Source of the DNA: Chloroflexota bacterium
GTDB taxonomy: Bacteria > Chloroflexota > UBA6077 > FW602-bin22
Assembly (NCBI GenBank): GCA_016875715.1
Contig: VGOZ01000009.1
Coordinates: 1-57,467, forward strand
Length of the DNA stretch: 57,467 bases
Direction: 5' to 3'
In this document: piece after piece, positions 9,942-18,757 of the stretch
How positions within the stretch are numbered: position 1 is the first letter of the stretch
Layout of the letters: each line of letters starts with the position of its first letter
Made by a program: the position numbers and the translations under genes
The notes under the pieces: generated by a model
What the model was told of the DNA's origin: nothing
Database searches by the model: none
What the model saw: only the letters and a program-made list of their open reading frames with translations

Positions 9942-10250
9942 ATGCAGCGGGATCGAGATAACAGCCGTGGCGAACTGGTCGATATGGAGGGACGCCGCCT
10001 CCGCGAACCGGTCTTTCCGCGCCTCTCCCGTCAGACTCCGATACAGCGGGTCTTCCTCAAGCGCCTGCAGCGCCTGGTGCTGTTGGGACGGTACGGCGAG
10101 CGCCATCTCGCCTTCTCCGAGCAGGAGACGGCGCTCATCCGTAAGGCCACGTACTCAATCTATCGGGACTGCGACGCGATGGGAGTCATGCGAGAGGCGA
10201 AAGCGATCGTGCGCGCGGGAATGATCTCTACAGACCGTAGTGCTGATTGA
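9942..10250 (+). CDS. Small hypothetical protein
   Basis: 102 residues from ATG 9942; ATG 10005-region codons are alternatives, and the frame is open further upstream. The C-terminal two thirds (for example RLQRLVLLGRYGERHLAF and KATYSIYRDCDAMG) look like genuine globular helical sequence, with low-complexity bias absent. No domain is recognised, and there is no signal or membrane segment. An AT-richer segment with TTGACT at 9841-9846 lies about 100 bases upstream and may contain a promoter, although no well-spaced -10 box follows. The last 23 bases overlap the 3' end of the convergent oxidoreductase gene. I think it is more likely real than not. Confidence 0.5.
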   Translation: MQRDRDNSRGELVDMEGRRLREPVFPRLSRQTPIQRVFLKRLQRLVLLGRYGERHLAFSEQETALIRKATYSIYRDCDAMGVMREAKAIVRAGMISTDRSAD

Positions 10251-11484
10251 TCGGAGCCTGATAGACCTCCGCGCGCCCGCTGAGGACTTCATCCATGGTC
10301 ACCGGCCTACCGAGCTCGGCCGCCTCACAGATCGCGAAACTCGCCGCCAAGTCCCGAACGCCCTCCACGCCGCTGGTCTCCGGATCGCGCCCCTCGCGAA
10401 TGCCACGCAGGAAGTCGTAGTAGCCGAGCGCGAACGCATCCTTGAGGCCGAACGGGAAGTAGAGACTCTTGATCGCGTCGGAGGCGCGCGCCTCGAAGAG
10501 AGCCTTCGCGGAGTGCTTCTCCCCACCATCGAGGATCAGTGCGTCGCCCTTCAGTACGCCCTTCGATCCGTATAGCACCATCCCGAATGGCAGGTTCGTC
10601 ATCTCGCCGTGGCCAGCCCAAGTGAACGACATCTGACCGATCGCGCCATTCTCGAACTGCAGCGACGCGAAGAACGCGTCGTCCACGTCGCAATCAACCT
10701 CCTGCGTCACGCGGCCCGTGGCATCTCGCGTGTACCGCTTCTTCTCGAAGGTCCGGGTGACCGCGCTGAAGTCCTTGATCTCACCGACCAGGTAGCGCAG
10801 ACGGTCGAACCAGTGAACGCCGATATCGAGTGACGAACCGGCGCCCCCGATCAGTTTCTGATGGCGCCAGGGCGTCTCGGCGACGATCTTGTCCGGCGAC
10901 CACTCCAGCGTGCCGACATCCCAGTACGCCACCATCTGGATGTTGCCGAGGTACCCCTCATCGATGAGCCAGCGGGCGATGCGCGTCCCTTCGCCGTACC
11001 GGACGTTTTCGACCACGCCAAGCTGGACGCCCCGCGCTTTCGCGGCATCGACCATCTTCTGCCCGGCCTTCACGGAGACCGCAAACGGCTTCTGGACGAT
11101 GCAATGCTTGCCGCGCGCGATGCCGGCAAGCGCGTGCGTGTGGTGGGCGTGCAGCGTCGCCGGAATGTCGAGGACGTCGACATTGTCATCGGCGAGCATC
11201 TCCTCGACCGAGGTGTACACCTTCGCGTCCACATCGGTCTGGAAGTCGGAGACATAGATGTGAGGTGCGCTCAGCGGATCGCCCGGGTTCTTGCTTACCG
11301 GCACCCGGGGCGTCGGGCCTTCGCCGCGCTTGCGGAACATCACCGCGTCGTCGCGATTGCGCGACATGAGTCCCGTGATGCGGAAATCGTCGTACCCCGC
11401 CTCCTTGAGCAGGCGATAGCCGCGCAGATGCGCCGGCAGAATGCGTCCACAGCCAAGAATGCCAATGCGCAAGGGTGCCGTCAT
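10228..11484 (-). CDS. Gfo/Idh/MocA family oxidoreductase
   Basis: 418 residues from an ATG at 11484 with GAGGTGAA upstream; a longer open frame upstream is an overlap with the SDR gene. The Rossmann NAD(P) site is RIGILGCGRILPAHL, the EKP-type motif appears as QKPFAVS (Gln replaces the common Glu) and GGAGSSLDIGVHWFDRLRYL is the C-terminal active-site helix with Asp and His. The family oxidises or epimerises sugars, inositols or amino-sugars. It follows the SDR gene by 19 bases in the same direction, so the two likely form a small sugar or polyol catabolic unit. Substrate unknown. Confidence 0.88.
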   Translation of the reverse strand: MTAPLRIGILGCGRILPAHLRGYRLLKEAGYDDFRITGLMSRNRDDAVMFRKRGEGPTPRVPVSKNPGDPLSAPHIYVSDFQTDVDAKVYTSVEEMLADDNVDVLDIPATLHAHHTHALAGIARGKHCIVQKPFAVSVKAGQKMVDAAKARGVQLGVVENVRYGEGTRIARWLIDEGYLGNIQMVAYWDVGTLEWSPDKIVAETPWRHQKLIGGAGSSLDIGVHWFDRLRYLVGEIKDFSAVTRTFEKKRYTRDATGRVTQEVDCDVDDAFFASLQFENGAIGQMSFTWAGHGEMTNLPFGMVLYGSKGVLKGDALILDGGEKHSAKALFEARASDAIKSLYFPFGLKDAFALGYYDFLRGIREGRDPETSGVEGVRDLAASFAICEAAELGRPVTMDEVLSGRAEVYQAPINQHYGL

Positions 11485-11503
11485 AGTCTCGTTCACCTCA
11501 CTC

Positions 11504-12292
11504 CTAGATCTCCGAGATCGGCACCAGCAGATAGCCGCCTTCGATGAAGAGGGTCTGCCCGGTGACGTAGCGCGCGTCGGATGACGAGAAGTAGATGACG
11601 CCATTGGCGATATCGTCGGGGACGCCGCGGCCGAGCGGGATCTCGACCTCGGCGCGCTGGTTGTAGACATCGTACCGATCGCCCCGTTCGCCCGGAAAGG
11701 CGCGGATATCGATGAAGCCGGGGGCGATGCAGTTGGCGCGAATCCCATACGGGGCGAGTTCTCGCGCCTGACTCCTGGTGAGGCGGCTGACCGCGGCCTT
11801 CATCGACCCGTAGATCGAGTCGGCCCCCCAGGCGCGTTCCTGATGGATCGAACTGATGTTGACGATCGCCCCGCCGCCGCCCTGAGCGATCATCTGCTTC
11901 GCCGCGGTCTGCCCGCCGGCGTAGCAGGCCTGATAGGGCAGGAGAAACTGCTGGTAGAGCATCTCCGGCGTCACATCAAGGAACGATCCGCGCTGACCAG
12001 GCCGCCGCTCACCCGCGTTGGCATTGTTGATGTAGACGTCCAGGCGTCCGAAGCGGCTGACGCACGCCGCCACCAGCGCCGCTATCTGCGCGGAATCCCC
12101 CATGTCGGCTTGGAGGGCGTCGGCCTCTCCGCCCGACTCCCGAATGCGACGGAGGGTCTCTTCCGCACCTTCGGCGGTGCGATGGAAATTGACGAACACA
12201 CGCGCCCCCTGCGCGGCTAGCGCCACGGCGCACGCCTGACCGATCCCTCGCGATGCGCCCGTCACGAGCGCGACCTTGCCCTCAAGTTTCAT
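11504..12292 (-). CDS. SDR family oxidoreductase
   Basis: 262 residues from ATG 12292 (MKLEGKVALVTG); the frame stays open upstream but without family sequence. Classical short-chain dehydrogenase: TGASRGIGQA cofactor loop, an NNA-type motif (YINNANAGE), NISSIHQE with the catalytic Ser region, YGSMKA with the Tyr-xxx-Lys pair, and APGFID. The acidic/neutral residue pattern after beta-2 (NFHRTAEG) suggests NADP(H). The best general match is glucose/ribitol dehydrogenase-like SDRs. It is the first gene of a two-gene unit with the downstream Gfo/Idh enzyme and divergent from the cell-wall amidase 54 bases away. Confidence 0.88.
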   Translation of the reverse strand: MKLEGKVALVTGASRGIGQACAVALAAQGARVFVNFHRTAEGAEETLRRIRESGGEADALQADMGDSAQIAALVAACVSRFGRLDVYINNANAGERRPGQRGSFLDVTPEMLYQQFLLPYQACYAGGQTAAKQMIAQGGGGAIVNISSIHQERAWGADSIYGSMKAAVSRLTRSQARELAPYGIRANCIAPGFIDIRAFPGERGDRYDVYNQRAEVEIPLGRGVPDDIANGVIYFSSSDARYVTGQTLFIEGGYLLVPISEI

Positions 12293-12346
12293 GGCGGCAT
12301 CATAGTCAGTTGCAGTGCGTCCGACGGCCGTCCCATAGTGCACGGG

Positions 12347-13223
12347 ATGCAGCTCCGTCGGCTCGTCCTCCTCGTCCTCGTCCTCGGCGCCCTGGCAACG
12401 GTCCCGATCATCCGGGCGCAAGAACTCCCCGATGACGGCGCCTTTCCGGCGGACACACCCGACTACGACTCCCTCGCCCAGTACGCAGCCTTGGCGCGCT
12501 ATATCGACTCGACTCTCGTCCCGATTCCTGACGGTGACCCCATCCCCTTGGGTCTGTCATCTGGCGGGCCATCGGCGTTCGGTCGCCCACTGCCGCGCGT
12601 CGAACTCTGGAACCCGCCCGGCGTGCGCCGTGTCGGGATCCAGGGCGGTCACTACGAGCACGGCAATGCCCCGAAGGAACTGCGGCAGCGTGCGCTCCAA
12701 TCCAGGCGCGCTCGGAGGCGGACGCATCGAGTGGGAAGTGAACCTGGACCTTGCCGAGAGGACCGCCGACATCCTGCGCGCGCAGGGCATCGAGGTCGAC
12801 ATCCTGCCCGCGACGATCCCGATCCGCTATCGGGCCCACGCATTCCTGTCTATCCACGCCGACGGCAATACTGATCCCTCGCTTCGCGGCTACAAGGTGG
12901 CCCGACCTGGTTTCTCCAGCATTCCGGAGGTCGATGACCGGTATGCGGAGATCATGCACCGCGTCTACGGTCGGGTGAGTGGGCTCCCGGATGACTCGGT
13001 GCGCATCAGCCACCGGATGATCAACTACTACGCGTTCAATTCGCGTCGGTATCAGCATGCGGTCGCACCGGGCGTTCCCCAGTTGATTCTGGAGGCTGGT
13101 TTTATGTCCAGCCCAGTCGGTCGCGAGATCCTGTTCCATCAGAGCGACCGTCTGGCGCTCGGTATCGCACAGGGGCTGATGGAGTTTCTCGATCGTGATC
13201 TGACGCTCGACGCGGCGCCCTGA
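12347..13223 (+). pseudogene. N-acetylmuramoyl-L-alanine amidase, frameshifted
   Basis: The N-terminal part, from ATG 12347, has a signal peptide (basic MQLRRL, hydrophobic core, AQE cleavage region) and reaches VGIQGGHYEHGNAPKELRQ, the start of an Amidase_3 zinc domain. The reading frame is then lost near 12688-12691 and the domain continues one frame over: GALGGGRIEWEVNLD (metal Glu), FLSIHADG (metal His) and ILEAGFMSSPVGREI (catalytic Glu). Removing one base near 12688 gives a continuous reading ELRQVRSNPGA. No homopolymer is present there. Both halves are otherwise intact, so either a sequencing indel or a very recent inactivation. Function would be cleavage of the peptidoglycan stem peptide outside the membrane. 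Confidence 0.82.
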
Positions 13224-13327
13224 GGCAGGACCGATCCCGTGCGAGGGGGTGAGGGGTTCGCCGCGCTCGCCGTTGTCGGGCTGATCCTGGCGGAGTTCTC
13301 ACGCTGACCGCGGCGACCGAACGCGCC

Positions 13328-13864
13328 ATGACGGGCGTGGCCGAAACTCTGGTGCACCGGGGCGAAGCGCCGTTATCGGCGGACGTGCTGGCGATTCACG
13401 GCGGCGGGGACGCGGTGGGGACGCGCGCGGCCATCGCTCGCGAACTGTTGCACTCCGGGATCGCGCCGATCGTGGTGACGCTCGGGGGTAGGCTGCCCCC
13501 AGGGGGCCCGAATGGGACGTACGCACGGGCCTCGGCGCGACGCCTGGATCGTCTCGGTGTCGGTGCGGACCGGATCATCGAGATCGCGTCCGGTTCCGGG
13601 ACCGTTGGGGAGATCACGGAACTCCGCGATCACGCCGTTCTCGCCGGTTGGCGGCGCGTCATCCTCATCAGCGACTGGTGGCACACGCGACGGATCTCGG
13701 CGATCGCCAGCCGTACGCTCGATCGTGCCGGTATCGCCTGGAGCCTGGCCGCGGCACCATCGGGCGACTCCGTGACACGCTGGTGGCTCGATCCCACTTT
13801 TCGCCGTCTGGTGATCGGCGAGTGGATGCGACTGGGTGTGGAGTCTCTTCGTCCGATCCCGTAG
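13328..13864 (+). CDS. DUF218 (YdcF/ElyC-like) protein
   Basis: 178 residues from ATG 13328. DUF218 features: ADVLAIHGGGDAVGTRA as the first strand and loop, IAPIVVTLGG, then GTVGEITELRDHAVLAGWRRVILISDWWHTRR. Family members (SanA, ElyC, YdcF) are usually membrane anchored and affect envelope properties; the reaction is not established. Here the ATG start lacks an anchor, but a hydrophobic stretch (GFAALAVVGLILA) is encoded just upstream in another frame (13239-13304) and would fuse to this frame with one base added near 13290, so the N-terminus may be frameshifted. It follows the amidase on the same strand. Confidence 0.75.
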   Translation: MTGVAETLVHRGEAPLSADVLAIHGGGDAVGTRAAIARELLHSGIAPIVVTLGGRLPPGGPNGTYARASARRLDRLGVGADRIIEIASGSGTVGEITELRDHAVLAGWRRVILISDWWHTRRISAIASRTLDRAGIAWSLAAAPSGDSVTRWWLDPTFRRLVIGEWMRLGVESLRPIP

Positions 13865-13881
13865 GGCGCCTGACGCCCGCG

Positions 13882-14217
13882 TCAGCGGACGATCGGCTCT
13901 CCGGCGCGCGCCCAGGCGTCGGTCCCACCCTCGAGGTTGAAGAGGTCGGTGAGGCCGATCGCCGCGGCCATCTCCGCGGCGAGCGCGCTGCGTTGCCCCA
14001 CCGCGCACACGAACAGGATGTTCGACCCCTTGAGCAAGTCGCGCGGGCGGGCAATGATGGAATCCAGCGGAACCAGGCGTGCCTCAGGCAGGTGTCCCGC
14101 GGCGTACTCGGCAAGCGTTCGCACGTCGACGATCTGAATGCCGCTGGCAATCAAACGCTTCGCCTCGTCGATCGATACTCGCTTGAACGGTTCCTGGGCA
14201 TCCACACGATTAGCCAC
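13882..14217 (-). CDS. Single-domain rhodanese-like sulfurtransferase
   Basis: 111 residues starting at the GTG at 14217, 10 bases after AGGAGG; a GTG at 14229 touches that ribosome-binding site and is less likely. The rhodanese pattern is complete: VSIDEAKRLIASGIQIVDVR, EYAAGHLPEARLVPLD, and the active-site loop CAVGQRS with the catalytic Cys. LFNLEGGTDAWARAG closes the domain. Such proteins carry sulfane sulfur as persulfide in the cytoplasm. It is convergent with the DUF218 gene (17 bases apart) and downstream of a hypothetical gene on its own strand. Confidence 0.87.
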   Translation of the reverse strand: MANRVDAQEPFKRVSIDEAKRLIASGIQIVDVRTLAEYAAGHLPEARLVPLDSIIARPRDLLKGSNILFVCAVGQRSALAAEMAAAIGLTDLFNLEGGTDAWARAGEPIVR

Positions 14218-14294
14218 GGCCGCCAACACCTCCTTTCGGGGCGCTGAGTGTATCGCGGCTCACGGTAACCGGACCACGGCCTCCCGCGCGATGC

Positions 14295-14669
14295 CTACCA
14301 GATCGCCCATTCGCCAAGCCAGCGCGGCAGCAACTCGCGCGCATCGACATCGTGGCCCGTCATGATCTCTACGAATCGCAGACCGTAGGCGGCGGCGGTC
14401 GCGGCGTGGACGCCAAGGGTAGGCCACTCGCGGGGGAACTCCTGTCGTGCGATCTGCAAACACCAGCGCGAGTCGCCCGTATAGAAATCGTGAAGGTCGT
14501 CCGCCGTGTGAACGTGACGCAATTCGCTCTTGATCGCCTGCACGAGCGCCGCCTGCTTCGCCCGTTTCTCCGGGCTCGTCGGGGGCTTCAGAAACCAGGA
14601 GAGCGCCCAGCACCAGACATCACGCATCCCGGTGAGGTTCTCGCGCTGCTCCGGACCGATCAGGCTCAT
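14295..14669 (-). CDS. Hypothetical protein
   Basis: 124 residues from ATG 14669. I do not recognise the family. The protein is Trp-rich (eight or so tryptophans, for example DVWCWALSWFLK and LPRWLGEWAIW) and mostly helical, with no signal peptide. It contains HVHTADDLHDFYTGDSRWC in the middle. It lies 65-77 bases upstream of the rhodanese gene on the same strand and may share its transcript. Coding bias and composition support a real gene. Confidence 0.62.
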   Translation of the reverse strand: MSLIGPEQRENLTGMRDVWCWALSWFLKPPTSPEKRAKQAALVQAIKSELRHVHTADDLHDFYTGDSRWCLQIARQEFPREWPTLGVHAATAAAYGLRFVEIMTGHDVDARELLPRWLGEWAIW

Positions 14670-14984
14670 GGCGGACGGTCGCGATCATAGAAACTGGAAC
14701 ATTGAAGGTCCGAGAGAATCGCCCCGGTCGCGAAGCGGTTTCCGACACGAAAACCGCGCATGGGGGGCATCTCATCTCGCCCAGGACCAAGGCAGCAGCC
14801 CCCCCCTGGGGGGGGGGTGGGGGGCATAGTTATGTAAATATAACCGGCCAGGGACCCGGCATTATGTCAATGTAATCGCCCAGGTATTCAGTTATGTCAA
14901 CTAGTGCGGGGCCTCGGGCGATCTCCTGACCGCGTGGCGGATAGCCCGAGCATAGAATCGGCTCCCTGAGAAGGGGACTTCTGT
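14670..14984. other. 315-bp intergenic region with G/C tract and repeats
   Basis: Divergent spacer between the hypothetical gene and the MFS gene. It holds TGGGGGGCAT twice (14761-14770 and 14818-14827), a C8-T-G10-T-G6 tract (14799-14824) that could form a hairpin or quadruplex, and three AT-richer tandem repeats (14830-14914). No convincing gene was seen. The MFS ribosome-binding site lies at its right end. Confidence 0.8.
14830..14914 (+). repeat. Three ~30-bp tandem repeats (TTATGTCAA type)
   Basis: Copies begin at 14830, 14862 and 14892. The first two are TTATGTAAATATAACCGGCC and TTATGTCAATGTAATCGCCC, each followed by AGG; the third keeps TTATGTCAACTA then diverges into GTGCGGGGCC. Period 32 then 30 bases. 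They are strikingly AT-rich against the local background. They may be an operator array for the downstream MFS gene or the remains of a transposon end with multiple transposase-binding repeats. Confidence 0.7.
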
Positions 14985-16190
14985 TTGACGCCGATCCGTA
15001 AGGCCTTCATTGCACTGGCGCTGGCGGCCTTCGCCTTTCAGTTCTCGTTCGGGCTGAGCCGGTCGGTCCAGACGAACTTCATCGTCGAGGTCATTGGCCT
15101 GCGCGCGGATGAAATGGGATGGCTCACCGCGCTCCGCGAGGTGCTAGGACTCGCGGGATTCGTCCTCGCCGCGATCACCATGCGGTTCGCCCCGCAGAAG
15201 GTCGCCGCGGCCTGCTTCGCGATCATGGCCTTCGGGTACGCGACATACGGCTACGCCACCACGTTCTCCACCCTCTACCCAGCGGTGATGATCGCCTCGG
15301 CCGGCTTCCACCTCTGGATCCCTATCAGCGAGGCGTTTGGCCTCTCCATCGGCCGCCAGGAGAACGCCGGGCAGACTCTGGGCCGCATCGTCTCGATCGG
15401 TTTCGCGGCCAGTCTGACCGCGATGCTTCTGGTTCTCCTCACGATCAGCACACCCGCCCAGCCGGAACCCATGCTGCCACTCGTACCCATCGAACTCGGC
15501 TACCGGGAGACATTCTTCGCCTCGGGCTTCATCCTGATCCTCGGACTGATCGCGATCCTGTTTTTCCCCCGCGAACTGGGCAGTGCCGAGCGCGAACAGA
15601 GCATGGTGTTCAAGCGGCGCTACAACCTCTATTACGTCCTGAACTTCCTCGACGGCTGCCGCATGGAGGTGTTCCAGGCGTTCGGCGTCTATCTGCTCGT
15701 GCGCATCTATCAGATCGACGTCCGCACGATGACGATCCTCTTTATCGTCTCGAGCGTCCTGAACATGGTGCTCTCGCCCTCGGTCGGCAAACTGATCGAT
15801 ACGGTCGGGGAGCGGCCGACCCTGACGTTCTCGTACGCGATCCTCTTCTTCATCTTCCTCGGGTTCGTGTTCTTCCCGTCGGCGCAGATCGCGATGGGAC
15901 TCTACGTGCTGTACAACGTTGTCCTCCTGTTCAGCATCGGTATCCGGACCTACCTGAAGCGCATCGCCCCGGGGCGCGATGTCCGGCCCACGCTGGCCAT
16001 GGGACTTACCACGATGCACATCTCCGCGGTGATTCTGCCGCCGCTGGGCGGTGTGCTCTGGGAGAGCTTCGGCTACCAGTTGCCATTCCTGCTCGGCGCC
16101 TTCTTCATCCTGGCCTCCATCATCGCGACGCAGCGCATCCCTCTGCGCCGCCAGTCCGTTCCCGATACGGCGCCGTCGGCGGCGAGCTGA
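14985..16190 (+). CDS. MFS transporter
   Basis: 401 residues with about twelve hydrophobic segments and a longer central cytoplasmic loop (RELGSAEREQSMVFKRRYN) between the two six-helix halves, as in major facilitator transporters. The start is TTG at 14985 with AAGGGGA eight bases upstream. The loop 2-3 motif is atypical, so the subfamily and substrate cannot be assigned; a charged TM7 region (YVLNFLDGCRMEVFQAFG) resembles a group of uncharacterised MFS proteins. Downstream genes encode an acid-sugar dehydratase-like enzyme and another MFS protein, so a sugar-acid or related organic acid is a reasonable guess. Confidence 0.86.
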   Translation: MTPIRKAFIALALAAFAFQFSFGLSRSVQTNFIVEVIGLRADEMGWLTALREVLGLAGFVLAAITMRFAPQKVAAACFAIMAFGYATYGYATTFSTLYPAVMIASAGFHLWIPISEAFGLSIGRQENAGQTLGRIVSIGFAASLTAMLLVLLTISTPAQPEPMLPLVPIELGYRETFFASGFILILGLIAILFFPRELGSAEREQSMVFKRRYNLYYVLNFLDGCRMEVFQAFGVYLLVRIYQIDVRTMTILFIVSSVLNMVLSPSVGKLIDTVGERPTLTFSYAILFFIFLGFVFFPSAQIAMGLYVLYNVVLLFSIGIRTYLKRIAPGRDVRPTLAMGLTTMHISAVILPPLGGVLWESFGYQLPFLLGAFFILASIIATQRIPLRRQSVPDTAPSAAS

Positions 16191-16257
16191 TGCCCTGGCG
16201 AATCCCGCCGCCCCGCCGATACCGGACCGCAGGACCGCGCGCTCTGAGAAGTTGGGA

Positions 16258-17451
16258 ATGAGAATCGCGGACGTGCGTGCCCACCCCATCCGGAACACAG
16301 ACCGGGACGGTGAAGCACAGCGGTCCCCCGGGGCCCCGACCCGCGCGGTGCCCGAGCCGATCGCCCTCGTCATCGTCGAGATCATCACCTCGGAGGGGGC
16401 CTCGGGCGCGGGGACAGTCGGCGGTTTCTGCGCCGCGGCGACCGAGATCATCCGCGGTCACCTCAGAGATCTCCTCATCGGCGAGGACGCGCGGGACATC
16501 GAGCGACTCTGGGAGATCATGTATCGCGCGACGCTGCGGTATGGGGGCCGTGGAGCCGCGATCGAGGCGATCTCCGGGGTGGACATCGCCCTCTGGGATC
16601 TCCTGGGGCGCGCCACGGGCCTGCCGGTCTTTCGTCTTCTGGGCGGGCGCACCCGCGCCACCGTGCCCGTGTACGCCAGTCACCTGCGGGACACCTGGGC
16701 ACCGGCCCGACTCGAGGCCGCGGCCCGAGCCGATGTCGCGGCGGGATTCTCGGCCGTGAAACTGTTCTTCGGACGCGGTCCTGACCACGGCGAGGGCGCG
16801 CTTCGGCGGTGCGTCGAGGCGACCAGGCTGGTACGCGGCGCGATCGGCGAGGCGGTCGATCTTATGGTCGATCCGCACCTGCGCTGGGACGTGCCGTTCA
16901 CGCTCGCCTACGCGCGGGGCGTTGCTGATCTCGGGCTGAGATGGATCGAGGAACCCATCCAGTTCGAGGATCGCGCTGGCTACGCGCGGCTAAGCCGTGC
17001 GCTCGATGTCCCCATCGCCGCGGGCGAGCACGAGTACACGCGCTATCCGTTTGTCGAACTGATCGAGCGGGAATGCGTCACCGTCCTTCAGCCGGACGTG
17101 AATCGCGTGGGCGGGATCACCGAGGCGCGGCGCATTGTCGCGATCGCTGCGGCACACGGACTGCCCGTGTGCTTTCATCAGGGCTGGCTTCACTCCTACC
17201 ACCTCATGACGGCCTTTCCGAACTGTCCGATCGGCGAGTACTTTCCGCGCACCGACGAGGGGGACACTCCTGCGGGCAACGCCCTGAACCGCCTAGTGTT
17301 GCAGGGCGAGCCCCAGGCTGTGCGCGGACACATCACGATCGACGAGACGCCTGGCTTCGGATGGCGGATCGACGGGGATGCGGTCGATCGGTTTTCGCCC
17401 ACAGCGGGCGTGGGGGCCGCCGATCAGCCGCCACGGGCGGTTCGTCGATGA
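16258..17451 (+). CDS. Enolase-superfamily dehydratase, rhamnonate dehydratase-like
   Basis: 397 residues from ATG 16258; the frame is open upstream inside the MFS gene but without family sequence. Enolase-superfamily barrel with metal ligands Asp205 (LMVDPHLRW), Glu231 (WIEEPIQ) and Glu257 (AAGEHEYTR), Lys168 on the second strand, and an Asp280/His307 dyad (LQPDVNRVGG and CFHQGW). GEHEYTR together with the SYHLMTAF segment is typical of the L-rhamnonate dehydratase group, which dehydrates acid sugars to 2-keto-3-deoxy acids. The stop overlaps the start of the next MFS gene by four bases (ATGA), showing translational coupling. Exact substrate is not proven. Confidence 0.83.
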   Translation: MRIADVRAHPIRNTDRDGEAQRSPGAPTRAVPEPIALVIVEIITSEGASGAGTVGGFCAAATEIIRGHLRDLLIGEDARDIERLWEIMYRATLRYGGRGAAIEAISGVDIALWDLLGRATGLPVFRLLGGRTRATVPVYASHLRDTWAPARLEAAARADVAAGFSAVKLFFGRGPDHGEGALRRCVEATRLVRGAIGEAVDLMVDPHLRWDVPFTLAYARGVADLGLRWIEEPIQFEDRAGYARLSRALDVPIAAGEHEYTRYPFVELIERECVTVLQPDVNRVGGITEARRIVAIAAAHGLPVCFHQGWLHSYHLMTAFPNCPIGEYFPRTDEGDTPAGNALNRLVLQGEPQAVRGHITIDETPGFGWRIDGDAVDRFSPTAGVGAADQPPRAVRR

Positions 17452-18752
17452 GCGCACCGGCAGAGATCCTCCCGGCCACCGAACATACGCCGACCGCGGA
17501 CGCGGGGGCCGACGCGAGAACCGTCGCGCCACCACGCCCCAGCGGATGGTTCGCCGAGCGATTCAGCGCCCTGACGTCGCCGAACTTCAGTCTGTTCTTT
17601 CAGGGAACGCTCGTGACGCAGATCGGCATGTGGATGCAGCAGGTCGCGTTCGGGTGGCTCGTTCTCACGCTGACCGATTCGCCGTTCTATCTGGGCCTCA
17701 CCGCGTTCTTCCGCGCCCTGCCGATGCTCGTGGTCTCGCCGTTCGGGGGCGTCCTGGCCGATCGCCTGGACCGACGGCAGATCCTGCTCCAGAGTCAGCT
17801 TGGCACCGCGGTCATTTCGGGAGGTCTGGCCTTCCTCGTCGCGATCGGGCAGGCGCGGCCCTGGCACCTCCTCGTCGCCTCGTTCCTGATGGGCGCGGCG
17901 ATGGCGGTCAACATGCCCGCCCGCCAGGCGATGGTGGGCCAACTGGTGACACGAGAGCAGTTGCCGAACGCCATCGCCTTGAACTCGATGAGCATGAACT
18001 CGAGTCGGGTCATCGGTCCTGCATTGGCCGGCGGCCTGATCGGGATCATCGGCATCGGCGGATGCCTGTTCCTGCACGCGGGGGCGTACCTGTGGTCGGT
18101 CGTGAACGTCGTGCAGATCAAGGTGCCCGCGGTGACGCGACGTGCTGCCTCGGCGTCGGTGGTCCAGAATCTCATCGAGGGCTTCCGCTACTGCTACGAG
18201 CAGAAATCTGTTTTCGGCATGCTGCTGATGGCCGTGCTGGTCTCCGTGTTCGGCATGCAGTACATGCAGTTGCTCCCCGCGCTCGCGCGCGACGTGCTGG
18301 GGATGGGCGCGGATGGCTTCGGACTACTGATGACCGCGACGGGTGCGGGCGCGATCGCCGGCTCGGTGTTCATCGCGGCTTCGAGCGCCAGAAGCGCACG
18401 CGGGACGTTCCTGCTCGTGTCGGCGATTGCGTACGGCGCAAGTCTGTGCGTCCTCTCGTTCGTGCGCGCGCCGGCGCTGGCGATGCTCCTCCTGGCCTTC
18501 GCCGGAGCGAGCAGCGCGGTCCTCATGGCCCTCAACCAAACGATCATCCAGCAGGTCGTACCCGATCATCTGCGAGGCCGCGTGATGAGCGTCTACTTGT
18601 TCACGTTTGGACTGATGCCTCTGGGCACGCTCCCCGCGGGATGGATCGCTGAGATCCACGGCACGCCGGTCTCGATCTTCCTAGGTGGCCTGATCTGCTA
18701 CGTGGGCGCGCTCTGGGTCTACTTTTTCAGGCCCGGCTTTCGACAGATCTAG
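17448..18752 (+). CDS. MFS transporter (EntS/MFS_3-like)
   Basis: 434 residues from the ATG at 17448 that overlaps the stop of the dehydratase gene. After a 35-residue polar N-terminus it shows the MFS_3 pattern: FSLFFQGTLVTQIGMWMQQVAFGWLVL in TM1, FGGVLADRLDRR as the loop 2-3 signature, MPARQAMVGQLVTREQLPNAIALNS, and LRGRVMSVY in the second half. The group is related to enterobactin exporter EntS and macrolide exporters, and usually exports small molecules. Coupling to the dehydratase suggests a shared pathway, although import versus export is not decided by sequence. Confidence 0.88.
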   Translation: MSAPAEILPATEHTPTADAGADARTVAPPRPSGWFAERFSALTSPNFSLFFQGTLVTQIGMWMQQVAFGWLVLTLTDSPFYLGLTAFFRALPMLVVSPFGGVLADRLDRRQILLQSQLGTAVISGGLAFLVAIGQARPWHLLVASFLMGAAMAVNMPARQAMVGQLVTREQLPNAIALNSMSMNSSRVIGPALAGGLIGIIGIGGCLFLHAGAYLWSVVNVVQIKVPAVTRRAASASVVQNLIEGFRYCYEQKSVFGMLLMAVLVSVFGMQYMQLLPALARDVLGMGADGFGLLMTATGAGAIAGSVFIAASSARSARGTFLLVSAIAYGASLCVLSFVRAPALAMLLLAFAGASSAVLMALNQTIIQQVVPDHLRGRVMSVYLFTFGLMPLGTLPAGWIAEIHGTPVSIFLGGLICYVGALWVYFFRPGFRQI

Positions 18753-18757
18753 AGAGT

